Origin: a virus
Direction: 5' to 3' (one strand)
Length of the DNA: 64,000 nucleotides
Virus record (IMG/VR): IMGVR_UViG_3300022848_000777
Coordinates: 1-64,000 of that record
A program made the translations under genes and the position numbers. Positions 1-7,808 of this stretch are shown here, piece after piece. The number at the start of each line of letters is the position of its first letter. Position 1 is the first letter of the stretch. The notes under the pieces are model-generated. The model was not told the DNA's origin. It searched no databases and saw nothing but the letters and a program-made list of their open reading frames with translations.

Positions 1-1
1 A

Positions 2-1315
2 CTTATAACTGTGGCATCAATTAATAGTTCACTATCAACTATTAATACTTTCACAAGTTCTTATTTTATTGATTCAGCATCTTTCAGTTCATCAATTGAA
101 GAATTAGAATTATGGTCTGGTTCTTTAATAATCCCTGACATTTCAGCACTTAATACTTTCACAAGTTCTTATTTTATTGATTCAGCATCTTTCAGTTCAT
201 CAATTGAAGAATTAGAATTATGGTCTGGTTCTTTAATAATCCCTGACATTTCAGCACTTAATACTTTCACAAGTTCTTATTTTATTGATTCAGCATCTTT
301 CAGTTCATCAATTGAAGAATTAGAATTATGGTCTGGTTCTTTAATAATCCCTGACATTTCAGCACTTAATACTTTTAGTCAATCGGCACTTATAACTGTG
401 GCATCAATTAATAGTTCACTATCAACTATTAATACTTTCACAAGTTCTTATTTTATTGATTCAGCATCTTTCAGTTCATCAATTGAAGAATTAGAATTAT
501 GGTCTGGTTCTTTAGATTTCATCACATCGGATATTACTGGAAGTTCACTTACAACGGCATCTGTGAATCTAAACACCATAACATTCACAAAAGGTAACTC
601 AGATACATTTAATATAATCATCGATACAGGATCTAGAGAAACATATTCAATATATGATTTGAATGATGTCAATGGTGATGTTAAATATGATAACCCACTG
701 GTGTTTGTTGGTACTGGTACTGATTTTAAGGCAAGGAATTTACAAATAGCAGATATAGTAAATTTATCAGATTTTACATCTTCTATATTCCAAACAACCG
801 AAAGTGCCTTTCCAGCAAATCCAACTCAAGGGGATCGTGTAATTAGATCTGATATTGATTCATTGGAGTTTATGTATGAGAGTAGTAGTATCCGATTAGG
901 GTGGTATTCAACTGAAACATTTGAACATACTTTACTATCAACATCTAATGGTTTCTTCACAGGAAGTGCAATGATCGCAATTAATCAACGTAATGCTATA
1001 GGAATTCCAAGTAATTACGATTATAAATTGGTAGGTGTCATATGTAGTTGGTACTCTACCACACCTGGAGGTATAGACACTGAGGTAAATTTAGATATGA
1101 AAATTCTAAACGATGCGGCCGCTGGTGCGAATTCAATTAATATTATAAATTCGGGAAGTGCACATGGGTTTAACGTAAATGATCGGAACGATGTACTAAA
1201 TGGATTAATTCAAGTTTCATTTGATAGTATTAAAGATACAGCATCCCCTGACACTGATGTAGGTTTAGCCGATCCGCTTGTAAATTTACGTATTAAACGA
1301 TACTATGCATCATAA
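2..1315 (+). CDS. Repeat-rich tail fibre/receptor-binding-like protein, 5' end outside window
   Basis: The frame is open from base 2, so the gene begins upstream; the GTG at 11 is internal. The first ~170 residues consist of tandem copies of a 36-residue Ser/Thr-rich unit (contains SSSIEELELWSGSL), followed by a non-repetitive C-terminal part of about 250 residues rich in beta-prone stretches (for example around GFFTGSAMIAINQRNAIG) and ending RIKRYYAS. A repetitive shaft followed by a unique C-terminal domain is typical of phage fibres, but I recognise no specific family. The DNA repeats are nearly identical, so copy number probably varies by recombination. The next gene starts 60 nt downstream. 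Alternative: a capsid decoration or other surface protein. Fibre role is inference. Confidence 0.55.
   Translation, partial: LITVASINSSLSTINTFTSSYFIDSASFSSSIEELELWSGSLIIPDISALNTFTSSYFIDSASFSSSIEELELWSGSLIIPDISALNTFTSSYFIDSASFSSSIEELELWSGSLIIPDISALNTFSQSALITVASINSSLSTINTFTSSYFIDSASFSSSIEELELWSGSLDFITSDITGSSLTTASVNLNTITFTKGNSDTFNIIIDTGSRETYSIYDLNDVNGDVKYDNPLVFVGTGTDFKARNLQIADIVNLSDFTSSIFQTTESAFPANPTQGDRVIRSDIDSLEFMYESSSIRLGWYSTETFEHTLLSTSNGFFTGSAMIAINQRNAIGIPSNYDYKLVGVICSWYSTTPGGIDTEVNLDMKILNDAAAGANSINIINSGSAHGFNVNDRNDVLNGLIQVSFDSIKDTASPDTDVGLADPLVNLRIKRYYAS
47..514 (+). repeat. 108-bp in-frame tandem repeats
   Basis: Three head-to-tail copies of a 108-bp unit occupy 47-154, 155-262 and 263-370. 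A fourth partial copy starts at 434. The 46 bases at 1-46 recur at 388-433, so the array is a nested duplication. Copies are essentially identical at the DNA level, including third codon positions, which indicates recent expansion or gene conversion. Each unit encodes 36 residues, so the reading frame is kept. Confidence 0.9.
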
Positions 1316-1375
1316 TGTAAATTTAAAATATCTTATTTAAATTCGGAACGATATATATTAGTAAGGGGATTGTAA

Positions 1376-3661
1376 ATGGGAAATTTAATAAAAGAATGGT
1401 TTAAATCGGTAATTGTAGAATCTATTGATAAGAAAATAGTGGTATATTCTGGGAGATTCCAACCATTTCATTCAGGACACTATAAAACATACGAACATTT
1501 AATAAGTAAGTTCGGTAAAGAAAATGTCTTTATAGGCACATCAGACAAGACTGATAACTTAAAATCACCATTTAGTTTTAAAGAAAAAGAACAGATTATA
1601 AATAAGATGTTCAAAATACCAAAGTCTAAGATTGTCCAAGTCAAAAATCCATATGCACCCGCTGAAATTCTAAATAAATTCGATAAAGAAACAACTGCAT
1701 TTATAACTGTAGTTGGTGAAAAGGATAAGGGTAGACTTAAAGGTAAGTACTTTAAACCATACGAAGCTGGTGGTGAGATTGGATATGCAACTAACGGGTA
1801 TGTTTATGTAGCACCTAGATTATCTAATGTTAGTGGTACTGATGTTAGGAATATGTTATCAAAAGGTGATGATGCTACTAAGATTTCAAATTTCAGATCA
1901 ATATATAAGAATTTTGATAAAAAAATATATGATCTGATTACTTCAAAGTTATCAAATTTATATAATGAAATAATTGATGAATTTATATATAAAGTAAAAT
2001 TGGCAGATATCATCAAAGAGGCATCTACAATACCCGTAAGCGGAAAATCATTAGTAGATGATGGGCCAGGATTTGTTCATGGTAATTTTAAAACATACAC
2101 ATCAGAGGGTGATGCAGCAGCAGCTGCTCTTGGTTGGGAAGTTATAAATTACTTAATGGATGGTGATATGATGGAAGAGTTTAATACAGTTTATCCAAAC
2201 GGCCCTGGTCGATATCAAGTATCATATTTCCCATCGGGAAAGGCAGGCTTAAAAGCACAGTCAATTAGATATGGTGATAATTTCAAAGGAACTAAGGCTT
2301 ACAAAATGTGGGCAAAGCATATTACAAAAGTGGCAACTGTAGTTGGGTATAAGTTAGTTGATTTCTTAGATGCTGATGATTCAATCGAAAGTTCTAAAAA
2401 TCAACCAGTAAAAGAAAAAACACCAAAACAGAATATGAATGAGGGTATTATTAACGAAGGTGGTGCATACGGTCATATGAATCACCCATTTGATATCCAA
2501 ATGAATTTAACTTTTGATGATTTAAGACAAATAATAAATAAAGCATTAAATGGTAACTTAAAATTAGCTAGAGAAAAAACCGATGGTCAAGCTCTAGCAA
2601 TATCATGGAGAGATGATAAAGGGTTGATCGCAGCAAGAAACAAAGGTCATTTAAAAAATAGTGGTGAAAATGCATTAGATATAAGTGGTGTGGCATCTAA
2701 ATTTGAAGGTCGTGGTGAGTTATCGAAAGCATATAACTTTGCGATGAATGATTTGAATGATGCAATAAAGAGCCTATCTGCGAAACAACGAGATATGATA
2801 TTTATGCAAGGTAAATCTTTTATGAATTTAGAAGTGATATACCCCACATCAGTAAACGTTATACCTTATAATAATGCACTATTGGTATTCCATAACAGCA
2901 CTGAATACAATGATGATGGTGTGGCAATTGGTGCAAACCAACCAGCAGCAAGAGTATTATCGGATATGATTAAGGAAGTAAACAAAGATGTCCAATCTAA
3001 TTATAAGATTCAGGGACCGCCAGTAGTAGAATTACCAAAGAGTCAAGATTTATCTAAACTTCAATCTAAATTTGATTCACAACTTAATAAACTTCAAAAG
3101 GAATTTGAACTAAAAGGATCGCAGGGAGTTGCGGATTACCATCAAGCTTGGTGGGAAGCTTGGGTTGATAAGAATTCACCTAAATCTTTAGATAATCGCA
3201 CAAAAATGGGATTGGTAAAGAGATGGGCTTTTAATGATAAATCATTTAGATTAGATACTAAAAATCTAAAAGATAACACTGTGTTAGATTGGGCTAAAGT
3301 TACTGATAAGACTGATAAGGATAAGTTAGCAAAAATAAATATCAAGAAATTTGAAGATATATTCTTAGGTGTTGGTGCAGAGGTACTATCCTTTATGGGT
3401 TCTGTATTGGCTGTTAATCCAGATGCAGCAGTTCGTACTATGAAAGCGAGATTAGATCAAACAATAAAGGATGTTAGAAAATCAGGAGATTCCAAAAAAA
3501 TAGAAAAGCTGAAATTGGAATTGGAACGGTTGGCCGCAATTGGTGGTAAAGATAAAATAGTACCCAATGAGGGAATTGTTTTTGTGTATAAGGATAATAC
3601 TTATAAGTTAACAGGTGCATTCGCTTCACTTAACCAGATTGTCGGTTTAATGTATTATTAA
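1376..3661 (+). CDS. Nucleotidylyltransferase (NadM/NMNAT-like) fused to a ligase-like adenylyltransferase domain
   Basis: 761 residues. Residues ~20-190 form a cytidylyltransferase-like fold: VVYSGRFQPFHSGH carries the HxGH nucleotide-binding motif near residue 35, and SGTDVRNML matches the later ST/SxTxxR-type motif. The C-terminal half looks like a covalent nucleotidyltransferase (DNA/RNA ligase superfamily): REKTDGQALA gives motif I KxDG (~residue 400), AARNKGHLK a motif Ia-like Arg, FMNLEVIYP resembles motif III, ALLVFHN motif IIIa, NEGIVFVYKD motif IV (EGxV) and YKLTGAF motif V. A middle region (~215-340) is unrecognised. Seen: the motifs. Inferred: a two-enzyme protein acting in nucleotide/NAD or nucleic-acid end metabolism. 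Linker segments MNEGIINEGG resemble prohead-protease sites, so it may be packaged. Similar fused proteins occur in marine T4-like phages. Confidence 0.7.
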   Translation: MGNLIKEWFKSVIVESIDKKIVVYSGRFQPFHSGHYKTYEHLISKFGKENVFIGTSDKTDNLKSPFSFKEKEQIINKMFKIPKSKIVQVKNPYAPAEILNKFDKETTAFITVVGEKDKGRLKGKYFKPYEAGGEIGYATNGYVYVAPRLSNVSGTDVRNMLSKGDDATKISNFRSIYKNFDKKIYDLITSKLSNLYNEIIDEFIYKVKLADIIKEASTIPVSGKSLVDDGPGFVHGNFKTYTSEGDAAAAALGWEVINYLMDGDMMEEFNTVYPNGPGRYQVSYFPSGKAGLKAQSIRYGDNFKGTKAYKMWAKHITKVATVVGYKLVDFLDADDSIESSKNQPVKEKTPKQNMNEGIINEGGAYGHMNHPFDIQMNLTFDDLRQIINKALNGNLKLAREKTDGQALAISWRDDKGLIAARNKGHLKNSGENALDISGVASKFEGRGELSKAYNFAMNDLNDAIKSLSAKQRDMIFMQGKSFMNLEVIYPTSVNVIPYNNALLVFHNSTEYNDDGVAIGANQPAARVLSDMIKEVNKDVQSNYKIQGPPVVELPKSQDLSKLQSKFDSQLNKLQKEFELKGSQGVADYHQAWWEAWVDKNSPKSLDNRTKMGLVKRWAFNDKSFRLDTKNLKDNTVLDWAKVTDKTDKDKLAKINIKKFEDIFLGVGAEVLSFMGSVLAVNPDAAVRTMKARLDQTIKDVRKSGDSKKIEKLKLELERLAAIGGKDKIVPNEGIVFVYKDNTYKLTGAFASLNQIVGLMYY

Positions 3662-3669
3662 TTATCTAA

Positions 3670-3677
3670 TATTTATA
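3670..3677 (+). promoter_or_regulatory. Late-type promoter motif TATTTATA
   Basis: TATTTATA lies in the gap after the nucleotidyltransferase gene, about 75 nt before the next long gene. The same motif precedes many virion genes here (see the late-promoter finding). Confidence 0.5.
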
Positions 3678-3695
3678 GTAAATAAAAGGAATGTG

Positions 3696-3731
3696 ATGAA
3701 AATTATAAAATTAAAAGAAATATTAAAATAA
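3696..3731 (+). CDS. Tiny 11-residue ORF resembling the N-termini of neighbouring genes
   Basis: ATG at 3696 opens an 11-codon frame, MKIIKLKEILK, preceded by AAAAGGA about 7 nt upstream. The peptide closely resembles the start of nearby proteins (MKIKLIELL at 4712, MIKLKELMNE at 13180). It may be a leftover N-terminal sorting peptide whose downstream body was lost, a leader peptide, or chance in AT-rich DNA. No function is assigned. Confidence 0.25.
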   Translation: MKIIKLKEILK

Positions 3732-3752
3732 ATAATATTAAAAATAAAGTAT

Positions 3753-4355
3753 ATGACAAACAATAAATTAAAAAATATCCAAGCCATCAAAGAGATGTTA
3801 GATGGTCAACATCGAACGCAGACAAAAAATAATGTTGGTTTTAGAGATATCGAATTTCAAAAACGTGAAGTTGGTGACATTTGGGAAGATGTGAATGGGG
3901 ATCAATGGGAGCAAAAATCAGGCTTCAAAGTAAAAGTTGGTAAGTTGTCAGATAAGAGAAAAGAAATGCGAACTTTTTCAAAATGTAATAAGGAAGTATG
4001 TGATTGTACAGATCCAGGCAAAGCTGACCTAAAGATGAAATCTAGCCACGGTATGTGTTTAGAATGTGCAACTGATATGGAACATCTTCTTAAATTAAAT
4101 GGTGAGTATGATGAGTATGAACGTAATCGTGTATTGGAAAACGCAAAAGTGTGGCTACGAAATGCAGAGATAGAAAAAAATGTTCTAATAAGTACTCTTA
4201 AATCGCAGTTTATTAATGAAGATGGTAGTATTGAGGAATGGGATGGTTTGAATCCTGAGCAAATTGAACGACAAATTGAAAAAGGTTTTGATGATTTTAA
4301 AAATAACTTTATAAAGCAGTTAGAGGGACCTAAAAATGAAAAGGTTATTACGTAG
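3753..4355 (+). CDS. Hypothetical protein with a cysteine cluster
   Basis: 200 residues, predicted soluble. A Cys-rich stretch in the middle (SKCNKEVCDCTDPG, then HGMCLECATDME) supplies five to six cysteines spaced like a small zinc site. The C-terminal half is charged and probably helical. I do not recognise the family. It overlaps the next gene by 20 nt, so the two are translationally linked. It sits between candidate internal virion proteins and small membrane proteins; a morphogenesis or lysis-timing role would be speculation. Confidence 0.6.
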   Translation: MTNNKLKNIQAIKEMLDGQHRTQTKNNVGFRDIEFQKREVGDIWEDVNGDQWEQKSGFKVKVGKLSDKRKEMRTFSKCNKEVCDCTDPGKADLKMKSSHGMCLECATDMEHLLKLNGEYDEYERNRVLENAKVWLRNAEIEKNVLISTLKSQFINEDGSIEEWDGLNPEQIERQIEKGFDDFKNNFIKQLEGPKNEKVIT

Positions 4356-4701
4356 AATTGGTATTTTAGTAAAACACCTATTTAGTGACACTAATTCAAT
4401 AAATGAGAAATCAATTGTTGGGTTTTTGGCATTTGTTATGATGATATTTACATTAATTCTTGACATGGTAACTGGATTAATGGGGCGAGAGTTTCCAATA
4501 CATGAATTCGTTTATGACGGATTCTTATATATATGTATAGGTGCGTTAGGTATCGCATCGGTGGATAAGATATTCAGAAGGTCAGGCCCAACAAATGATA
4601 ACTTTGATATTGATGATGAATTTGATATGGAAGATGATCATACTAACGAATGTCATTGCGATATGCCACCAAAGAAATGCCATTGCCATAACCATAATTA
4701 A
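4336..4701 (+). CDS. Small two-TM membrane protein with Cys/His tail (holin candidate)
   Basis: 121 residues. Two hydrophobic segments (~residues 29-50, GFLAFVMMIFTLILDMV; ~65-82, GFLYICIGALGIASV) are separated by a short loop. They are followed by an acidic linker and a C-terminal tail rich in Cys and His (HTNECHCDMPPKKCHCHNHN), a likely metal-binding end. Size, two membrane spans and charged tail fit a class II-like holin; the Cys/His tail is unusual for one. It begins inside the previous gene. The possible spanin-like pair lies 1.5 kb downstream. Holin function is inferred from topology only. Confidence 0.5.
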   Translation: MKRLLRRIGILVKHLFSDTNSINEKSIVGFLAFVMMIFTLILDMVTGLMGREFPIHEFVYDGFLYICIGALGIASVDKIFRRSGPTNDNFDIDDEFDMEDDHTNECHCDMPPKKCHCHNHN

Positions 4702-4711
4702 GGAAATTAAA

Positions 4712-5386
4712 ATGAAAATAAAATTAATAGAATTATTAGGTAAGGAAAATACCAGACTTAATAAAAAAGTAAAAAAAGAATTAGATGCATACCTTAAAGG
4801 CATACCAGTTAACTCTGCAAATTATCAATACGCTGTTATGGTTATGATAGTGGCCGCTGCAAATGATTCAAACTTCCACTCACAGGCGAAGAAATTCCCA
4901 TCATTATTTCCTAAAGCAAAATCCCATAAATCTCAAGGTGCTGAATTTGATTCATTAATAAAGGATCGGGGAATTGAAATCGCTAAATGGGCCAAGTGGG
5001 ATTTAAATACAATCATAGATGCATTTGCATTTTTCACTAATATGAACATTGGTGGTGGTTTTGGAAACAAACTAAAAACTCTAAAGGTGGCTGTTGAAGA
5101 ATCGGTCAATGAAGATAATTCAGATACATATTTCAGATCATTCGCATCAGCAGTTGAATATGCTAGAACATCAACAGAAAAACGTGGGTTTGAAATCGAT
5201 GAAGATGATTGGCAAACACAGATAGCATTGGGTGGTAAGTATAATAGAGGTAGACCTTCAATTGGAAAAACACATACATTTGGTATTTCATTAAGTAAGA
5301 ATAAAAAACCCCAAAGAAAATCACTAAGTATATCAGTATTCGGTATGGCTAGTGGTAACTTTGAACTAACTCATTATATAAATTAA
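4712..5386 (+). CDS. Candidate internal virion protein with CTS-like N-terminus
   Basis: Start chosen at ATG 4712, preceded by AAGGAAATTAAA, rather than an upstream in-frame ATG inside the previous gene; 224 residues. The N-terminus MKIKLIELLGKEN matches a short amphipathic leader repeated on several genes here. A linker EESVNEDNSD (~residue 130) splits the protein. The C-terminal ~90 residues form a compact conserved-looking domain (YARTSTEKRGFEIDEDDW; KTHTFGISLSKNKKPQRKSL; ending ELTHYIN) of a kind I associate with T4-like marine phages, function unknown. Inference: packaged and cut by the gp21-like protease. Eight nucleotides separate it from the next gene, suggesting cotranscription. Confidence 0.6.
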   Translation: MKIKLIELLGKENTRLNKKVKKELDAYLKGIPVNSANYQYAVMVMIVAAANDSNFHSQAKKFPSLFPKAKSHKSQGAEFDSLIKDRGIEIAKWAKWDLNTIIDAFAFFTNMNIGGGFGNKLKTLKVAVEESVNEDNSDTYFRSFASAVEYARTSTEKRGFEIDEDDWQTQIALGGKYNRGRPSIGKTHTFGISLSKNKKPQRKSLSISVFGMASGNFELTHYIN

Positions 5387-5393
5387 GGAAAAT

Positions 5394-6131
5394 ATGAACC
5401 TGACTAAATTAATATCAGAAATTATGAATGAAAGTAATAAATTTGATTCAGATACTACACCTATAAAAGAATCATCCATCAAAACAATCAATATGTTATT
5501 CAAAAACAAAGGGATGAAGGATGCTATCAGAAAAGAAAAGGTTGATCAAATTCGAAAAGCAATCGAAAGTGAGGGTATTAGTACCAAAAACGTGAGTGAT
5601 GATGAAATTTTGACAATAGCAAAAGAACTTAATGAAGTTGCTAATAAAAGAAGATTAAAAGAATCTGTATATACGAATCAGACTGGATTAAAAACTGCAA
5701 TGCTGGGTGAGCCAAAACTTAATCGTTTATTAAAGGCTTCTACTGATTCGTGGGCTAGGCGTTCTGATGTCAAAGTGTTCAAAGAAAAAAGATTCTTCAT
5801 ATTTACAGATGGTAAGCGTGAAATGGTAATAACGCATAGTGATGGTGATTTCAAAGTAATGAAAAAGTTGGGTAGAATAAGCAAAGTTACCAAACGACTT
5901 TATAATGAATTAGCTAATGAATCCACTGACATCCAATCTGTGCTACTCAATCCCAAAGGGGATAAGTTTGTTGTATCTGAAAGAGATAATACCGTAGCAG
6001 GAAATCTAGGTGGATTTACGATGTATATACTAAGCAAATCGGGAAATAATAAAGTAGTGGGATCATTACCATCACTTAAAGAGGCAATTTCTCATGGTAA
6101 AATTAATGGATTTACTAAAAAAATAAAGTAA
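5394..6131 (+). CDS. Candidate internal virion protein, hypothetical
   Basis: 245 residues, soluble and Lys-rich. It starts MNLTKLISEIMNESN, again the short hydrophobic/Glu leader seen on neighbouring genes, and is preceded by AAGGAAAAT. A leader-like segment recurs internally (IAKELNEVANK, then RLKESV). The C-terminal ~150 residues contain a beta-rich part (KRFFIFTDGKREMVITHSDG) and end GFTKKIK. No family recognised. Position directly after another leader-bearing gene suggests a set of packaged proteins. The function is unknown; assignment to the virion is inference from the leader. Confidence 0.55.
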   Translation: MNLTKLISEIMNESNKFDSDTTPIKESSIKTINMLFKNKGMKDAIRKEKVDQIRKAIESEGISTKNVSDDEILTIAKELNEVANKRRLKESVYTNQTGLKTAMLGEPKLNRLLKASTDSWARRSDVKVFKEKRFFIFTDGKREMVITHSDGDFKVMKKLGRISKVTKRLYNELANESTDIQSVLLNPKGDKFVVSERDNTVAGNLGGFTMYILSKSGNNKVVGSLPSLKEAISHGKINGFTKKIK

Positions 6132-6134
6132 TTC

Positions 6135-6142
6135 TATTTATA
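6135..6142 (+). promoter_or_regulatory. Late-type promoter motif TATTTATA
   Basis: TATTTATA immediately follows the preceding stop codon and lies 33 nt before the start of the membrane protein at 6175. Confidence 0.5.
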
Positions 6143-6174
6143 TAATAGTGATTAACAGATAAATATGAAATTCT

Positions 6175-6579
6175 ATGGAGTTAGCATTGTGGGGAAATAC
6201 TAAAAAGTTTTTTAAATACTTAGCAAAAAACCCTATTATTATTTTCATTATAATCATAGGTTGTTTTTCATATTGGGTCAATCAATTACAAAGTGAAAAT
6301 TACGACCTAAAGTATAATAGTGATGGGTATAAAGAAACTATAATAAATTTAAAAACTGATTTAAAATCAATAGAATCTAAATCAGAAATGGTGGGTGAAG
6401 AGTGGGATGAATCAAAAAAGAAAGTGATACTTCTTACTAAAAAGTTAAATGAAGTGGATACTGATGATGAAGTTAAAGATAAAAATATTGTTTTTTGGGC
6501 TGATGATTCTACTAAGTGGAATCAACTTAAAAGCGCAATCGACTCAATTAGTTACAGGAATACAAGATTTCCAGAATGA
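6175..6579 (+). CDS. Single-TM coiled-coil protein (inner-membrane spanin-like)
   Basis: 134 residues. A single N-terminal transmembrane segment (NPIIIFIIIIGCFSYWV, ~residues 19-36) is followed by a Glu/Lys-rich probable coiled coil (residues ~40-110). This N-in membrane anchor plus periplasmic coiled coil is the layout of Rz-type i-spanins. The last 131 nt overlap a second gene in another frame that encodes a signal-peptide protein, an arrangement shared with Rz/Rz1 pairs. No sequence motif confirms the family. Alternative: an unrelated membrane-anchored structural or assembly protein. Confidence 0.45.
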   Translation: MELALWGNTKKFFKYLAKNPIIIFIIIIGCFSYWVNQLQSENYDLKYNSDGYKETIINLKTDLKSIESKSEMVGEEWDESKKKVILLTKKLNEVDTDDEVKDKNIVFWADDSTKWNQLKSAIDSISYRNTRFPE

Positions 6580-6931
6580 CACTGTATTAGTTATATACAA
6601 AGATCATGCAGTTGATATGGTTAATTATAAACGTAATGTCGATTTATTACTAAACCGATTTACAGCGCAGACTATGCGACATGAACGGTTAATCGATGTG
6701 TGGGTTGAAACTACAGTAAGAGCAGAAAAAGCAGAAGAGTTATTATCATTGGAATTGGAAACCTCAATTGCAAAGGATATGATTATAGATTTACAGTTAG
6801 AAAAGATCGATGGGTTTAAAGGTACAACACGAAAAGAAAAACGAAAGTCTTGGAAAAATGGAGCAATAGCAGGGTCAGTCGGTACTGTAGTTGTTATAGC
6901 AGTCCTTAGTGTGTTTGTGTTTAATAATTAA
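6449..6931 (+). CDS. Signal-peptide protein with C-terminal TM (spanin-partner candidate)
   Basis: 160 residues from ATG 6449; ATG 6467 gives a cleaner signal peptide (MKLKIKILFFGLMILLSG, then AQ as a plausible cleavage end). The middle is charged and helical (residues ~60-120). A C-terminal hydrophobic segment (SVGTVVVIAVLSVFVFNN) could anchor it. There is no lipobox Cys, so it is not a classical Rz1 lipoprotein. It starts inside the preceding coiled-coil membrane gene. Bacteroidota envelopes may require a different spanin form; a lysis role is inference from gene overlap and topology. Confidence 0.4.
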   Translation: MKWILMMKLKIKILFFGLMILLSGINLKAQSTQLVTGIQDFQNDTVLVIYKDHAVDMVNYKRNVDLLLNRFTAQTMRHERLIDVWVETTVRAEKAEELLSLELETSIAKDMIIDLQLEKIDGFKGTTRKEKRKSWKNGAIAGSVGTVVVIAVLSVFVFNN

Positions 6932-6937
6932 AATATT

Positions 6938-7774
6938 ATGAATAAACCTATAAAAAGTATAAATCAATTAATAAAAGATGAGTACACTAAATGTGCAGCT
7001 GATCCAGTATATTTCTTTAAGAAATATTGTTATATCCAACATCCAACACGTGGGAAGATTTTATTCGATACCTTCGATTTCCAAGATGAAACTTTAGAAG
7101 ATTTTAATAATTTCAGATTTAATGTGATATTAAAATCAAGACAGTTGGGTATATCAACACTAACAGCAGGTTACGCATTATGGTTAATGTTATTTAAAGA
7201 AGATCAAAATATATTGGTTATAGCAACAACTCAAGATGTGGCCAAAAACCTTATCACTAAGGTTAAGTATATGCATGATAACTGCCCTAGTTGGTTGAGG
7301 TTAGATACTGAGGAAGCAAACAAACTATCATTAAGATTTGTAAATGGTTCAACAATTAAAGCCGTATCAAGTACAGGAACAGCGGGTCGATCAGAGGCAC
7401 TATCATTATTGATCATTGATGAGGCTGCATTTATTCAAAAAGTAGATGATATTTGGGCTTCTGCACAATCTACACTTTCCACTGGGGGTAGTGCTATCGT
7501 ACTTTCCACACCAAATGGTGTTGATAACTTCTTTCATAGCACATGGTTAAAATCAGAAGAGGGTGCCGCATGGAATGGAATACGATTGCATTGGACTAGG
7601 CATCCAGAAAGAAATCAAAAATGGAGAGATGAGCAATCCGCATTGCTTGGTGATGCAATGGCAGCTCAGGAATGTGATTGTTTGTGGGGGGAATCTATGG
7701 TTACGGTACGTGATACTGAAACGGAAAATATCATAAACGTATCACTTTCAGATTTGTATAATAATTTATATTAA
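6938..7774 (+). CDS. 17: Terminase large subunit, N-extein plus 31-residue N-intein
   Basis: 278 residues. Residues 1-247 are the ATPase half of a T4 gp17-type terminase: a Walker A-like region at LKSRQLGIST, Walker B at LLIIDEAAF (~residue 163), and the coupling motif at VLSTPNG. The protein stops shortly after a Cys at residue 248 (nt 7679), which begins an intein block A: CLWGESMVTVRD. Only 31 intein residues are present before the stop. The rest of the intein and the nuclease half are in the gene at 8545. The product should join by protein trans-splicing to give about 528 residues. It drives DNA packaging at the portal. Fracture and inteins are seen directly; splicing is inference. Confidence 0.9.
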   Translation: MNKPIKSINQLIKDEYTKCAADPVYFFKKYCYIQHPTRGKILFDTFDFQDETLEDFNNFRFNVILKSRQLGISTLTAGYALWLMLFKEDQNILVIATTQDVAKNLITKVKYMHDNCPSWLRLDTEEANKLSLRFVNGSTIKAVSSTGTAGRSEALSLLIIDEAAFIQKVDDIWASAQSTLSTGGSAIVLSTPNGVDNFFHSTWLKSEEGAAWNGIRLHWTRHPERNQKWRDEQSALLGDAMAAQECDCLWGESMVTVRDTETENIINVSLSDLYNNLY

Positions 7775-7777
7775 TTA

Positions 7778-7785
7778 TACTTATA
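7778..7785 (+). promoter_or_regulatory. Late-type promoter variant TACTTATA before endonuclease gene
   Basis: TACTTATA followed by TA lies 24 nt before the start of the free-standing endonuclease. The same variant precedes the two other endonuclease genes in the window. Confidence 0.45.
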
Positions 7786-7808
7786 TACAAGAGTGTGAAT
7801 GTAAACGG

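Noticed and set aside
1-514. Regular repeats as a CRISPR-like array
   Set aside because: Repeats are 108 bp, contiguous and in frame with no unique spacers; they encode protein repeats.
2647-2847. Minus-strand frames inside the nucleotidyltransferase, terminase, polymerase and baseplate genes
   Set aside because: All are shadows of strongly supported rightward genes and have no recognisable protein features.
6164-6202. 12-codon ORF ahead of the coiled-coil membrane gene
   Set aside because: Too short, in a different frame, and without resemblance to other genes or a coupling arrangement.
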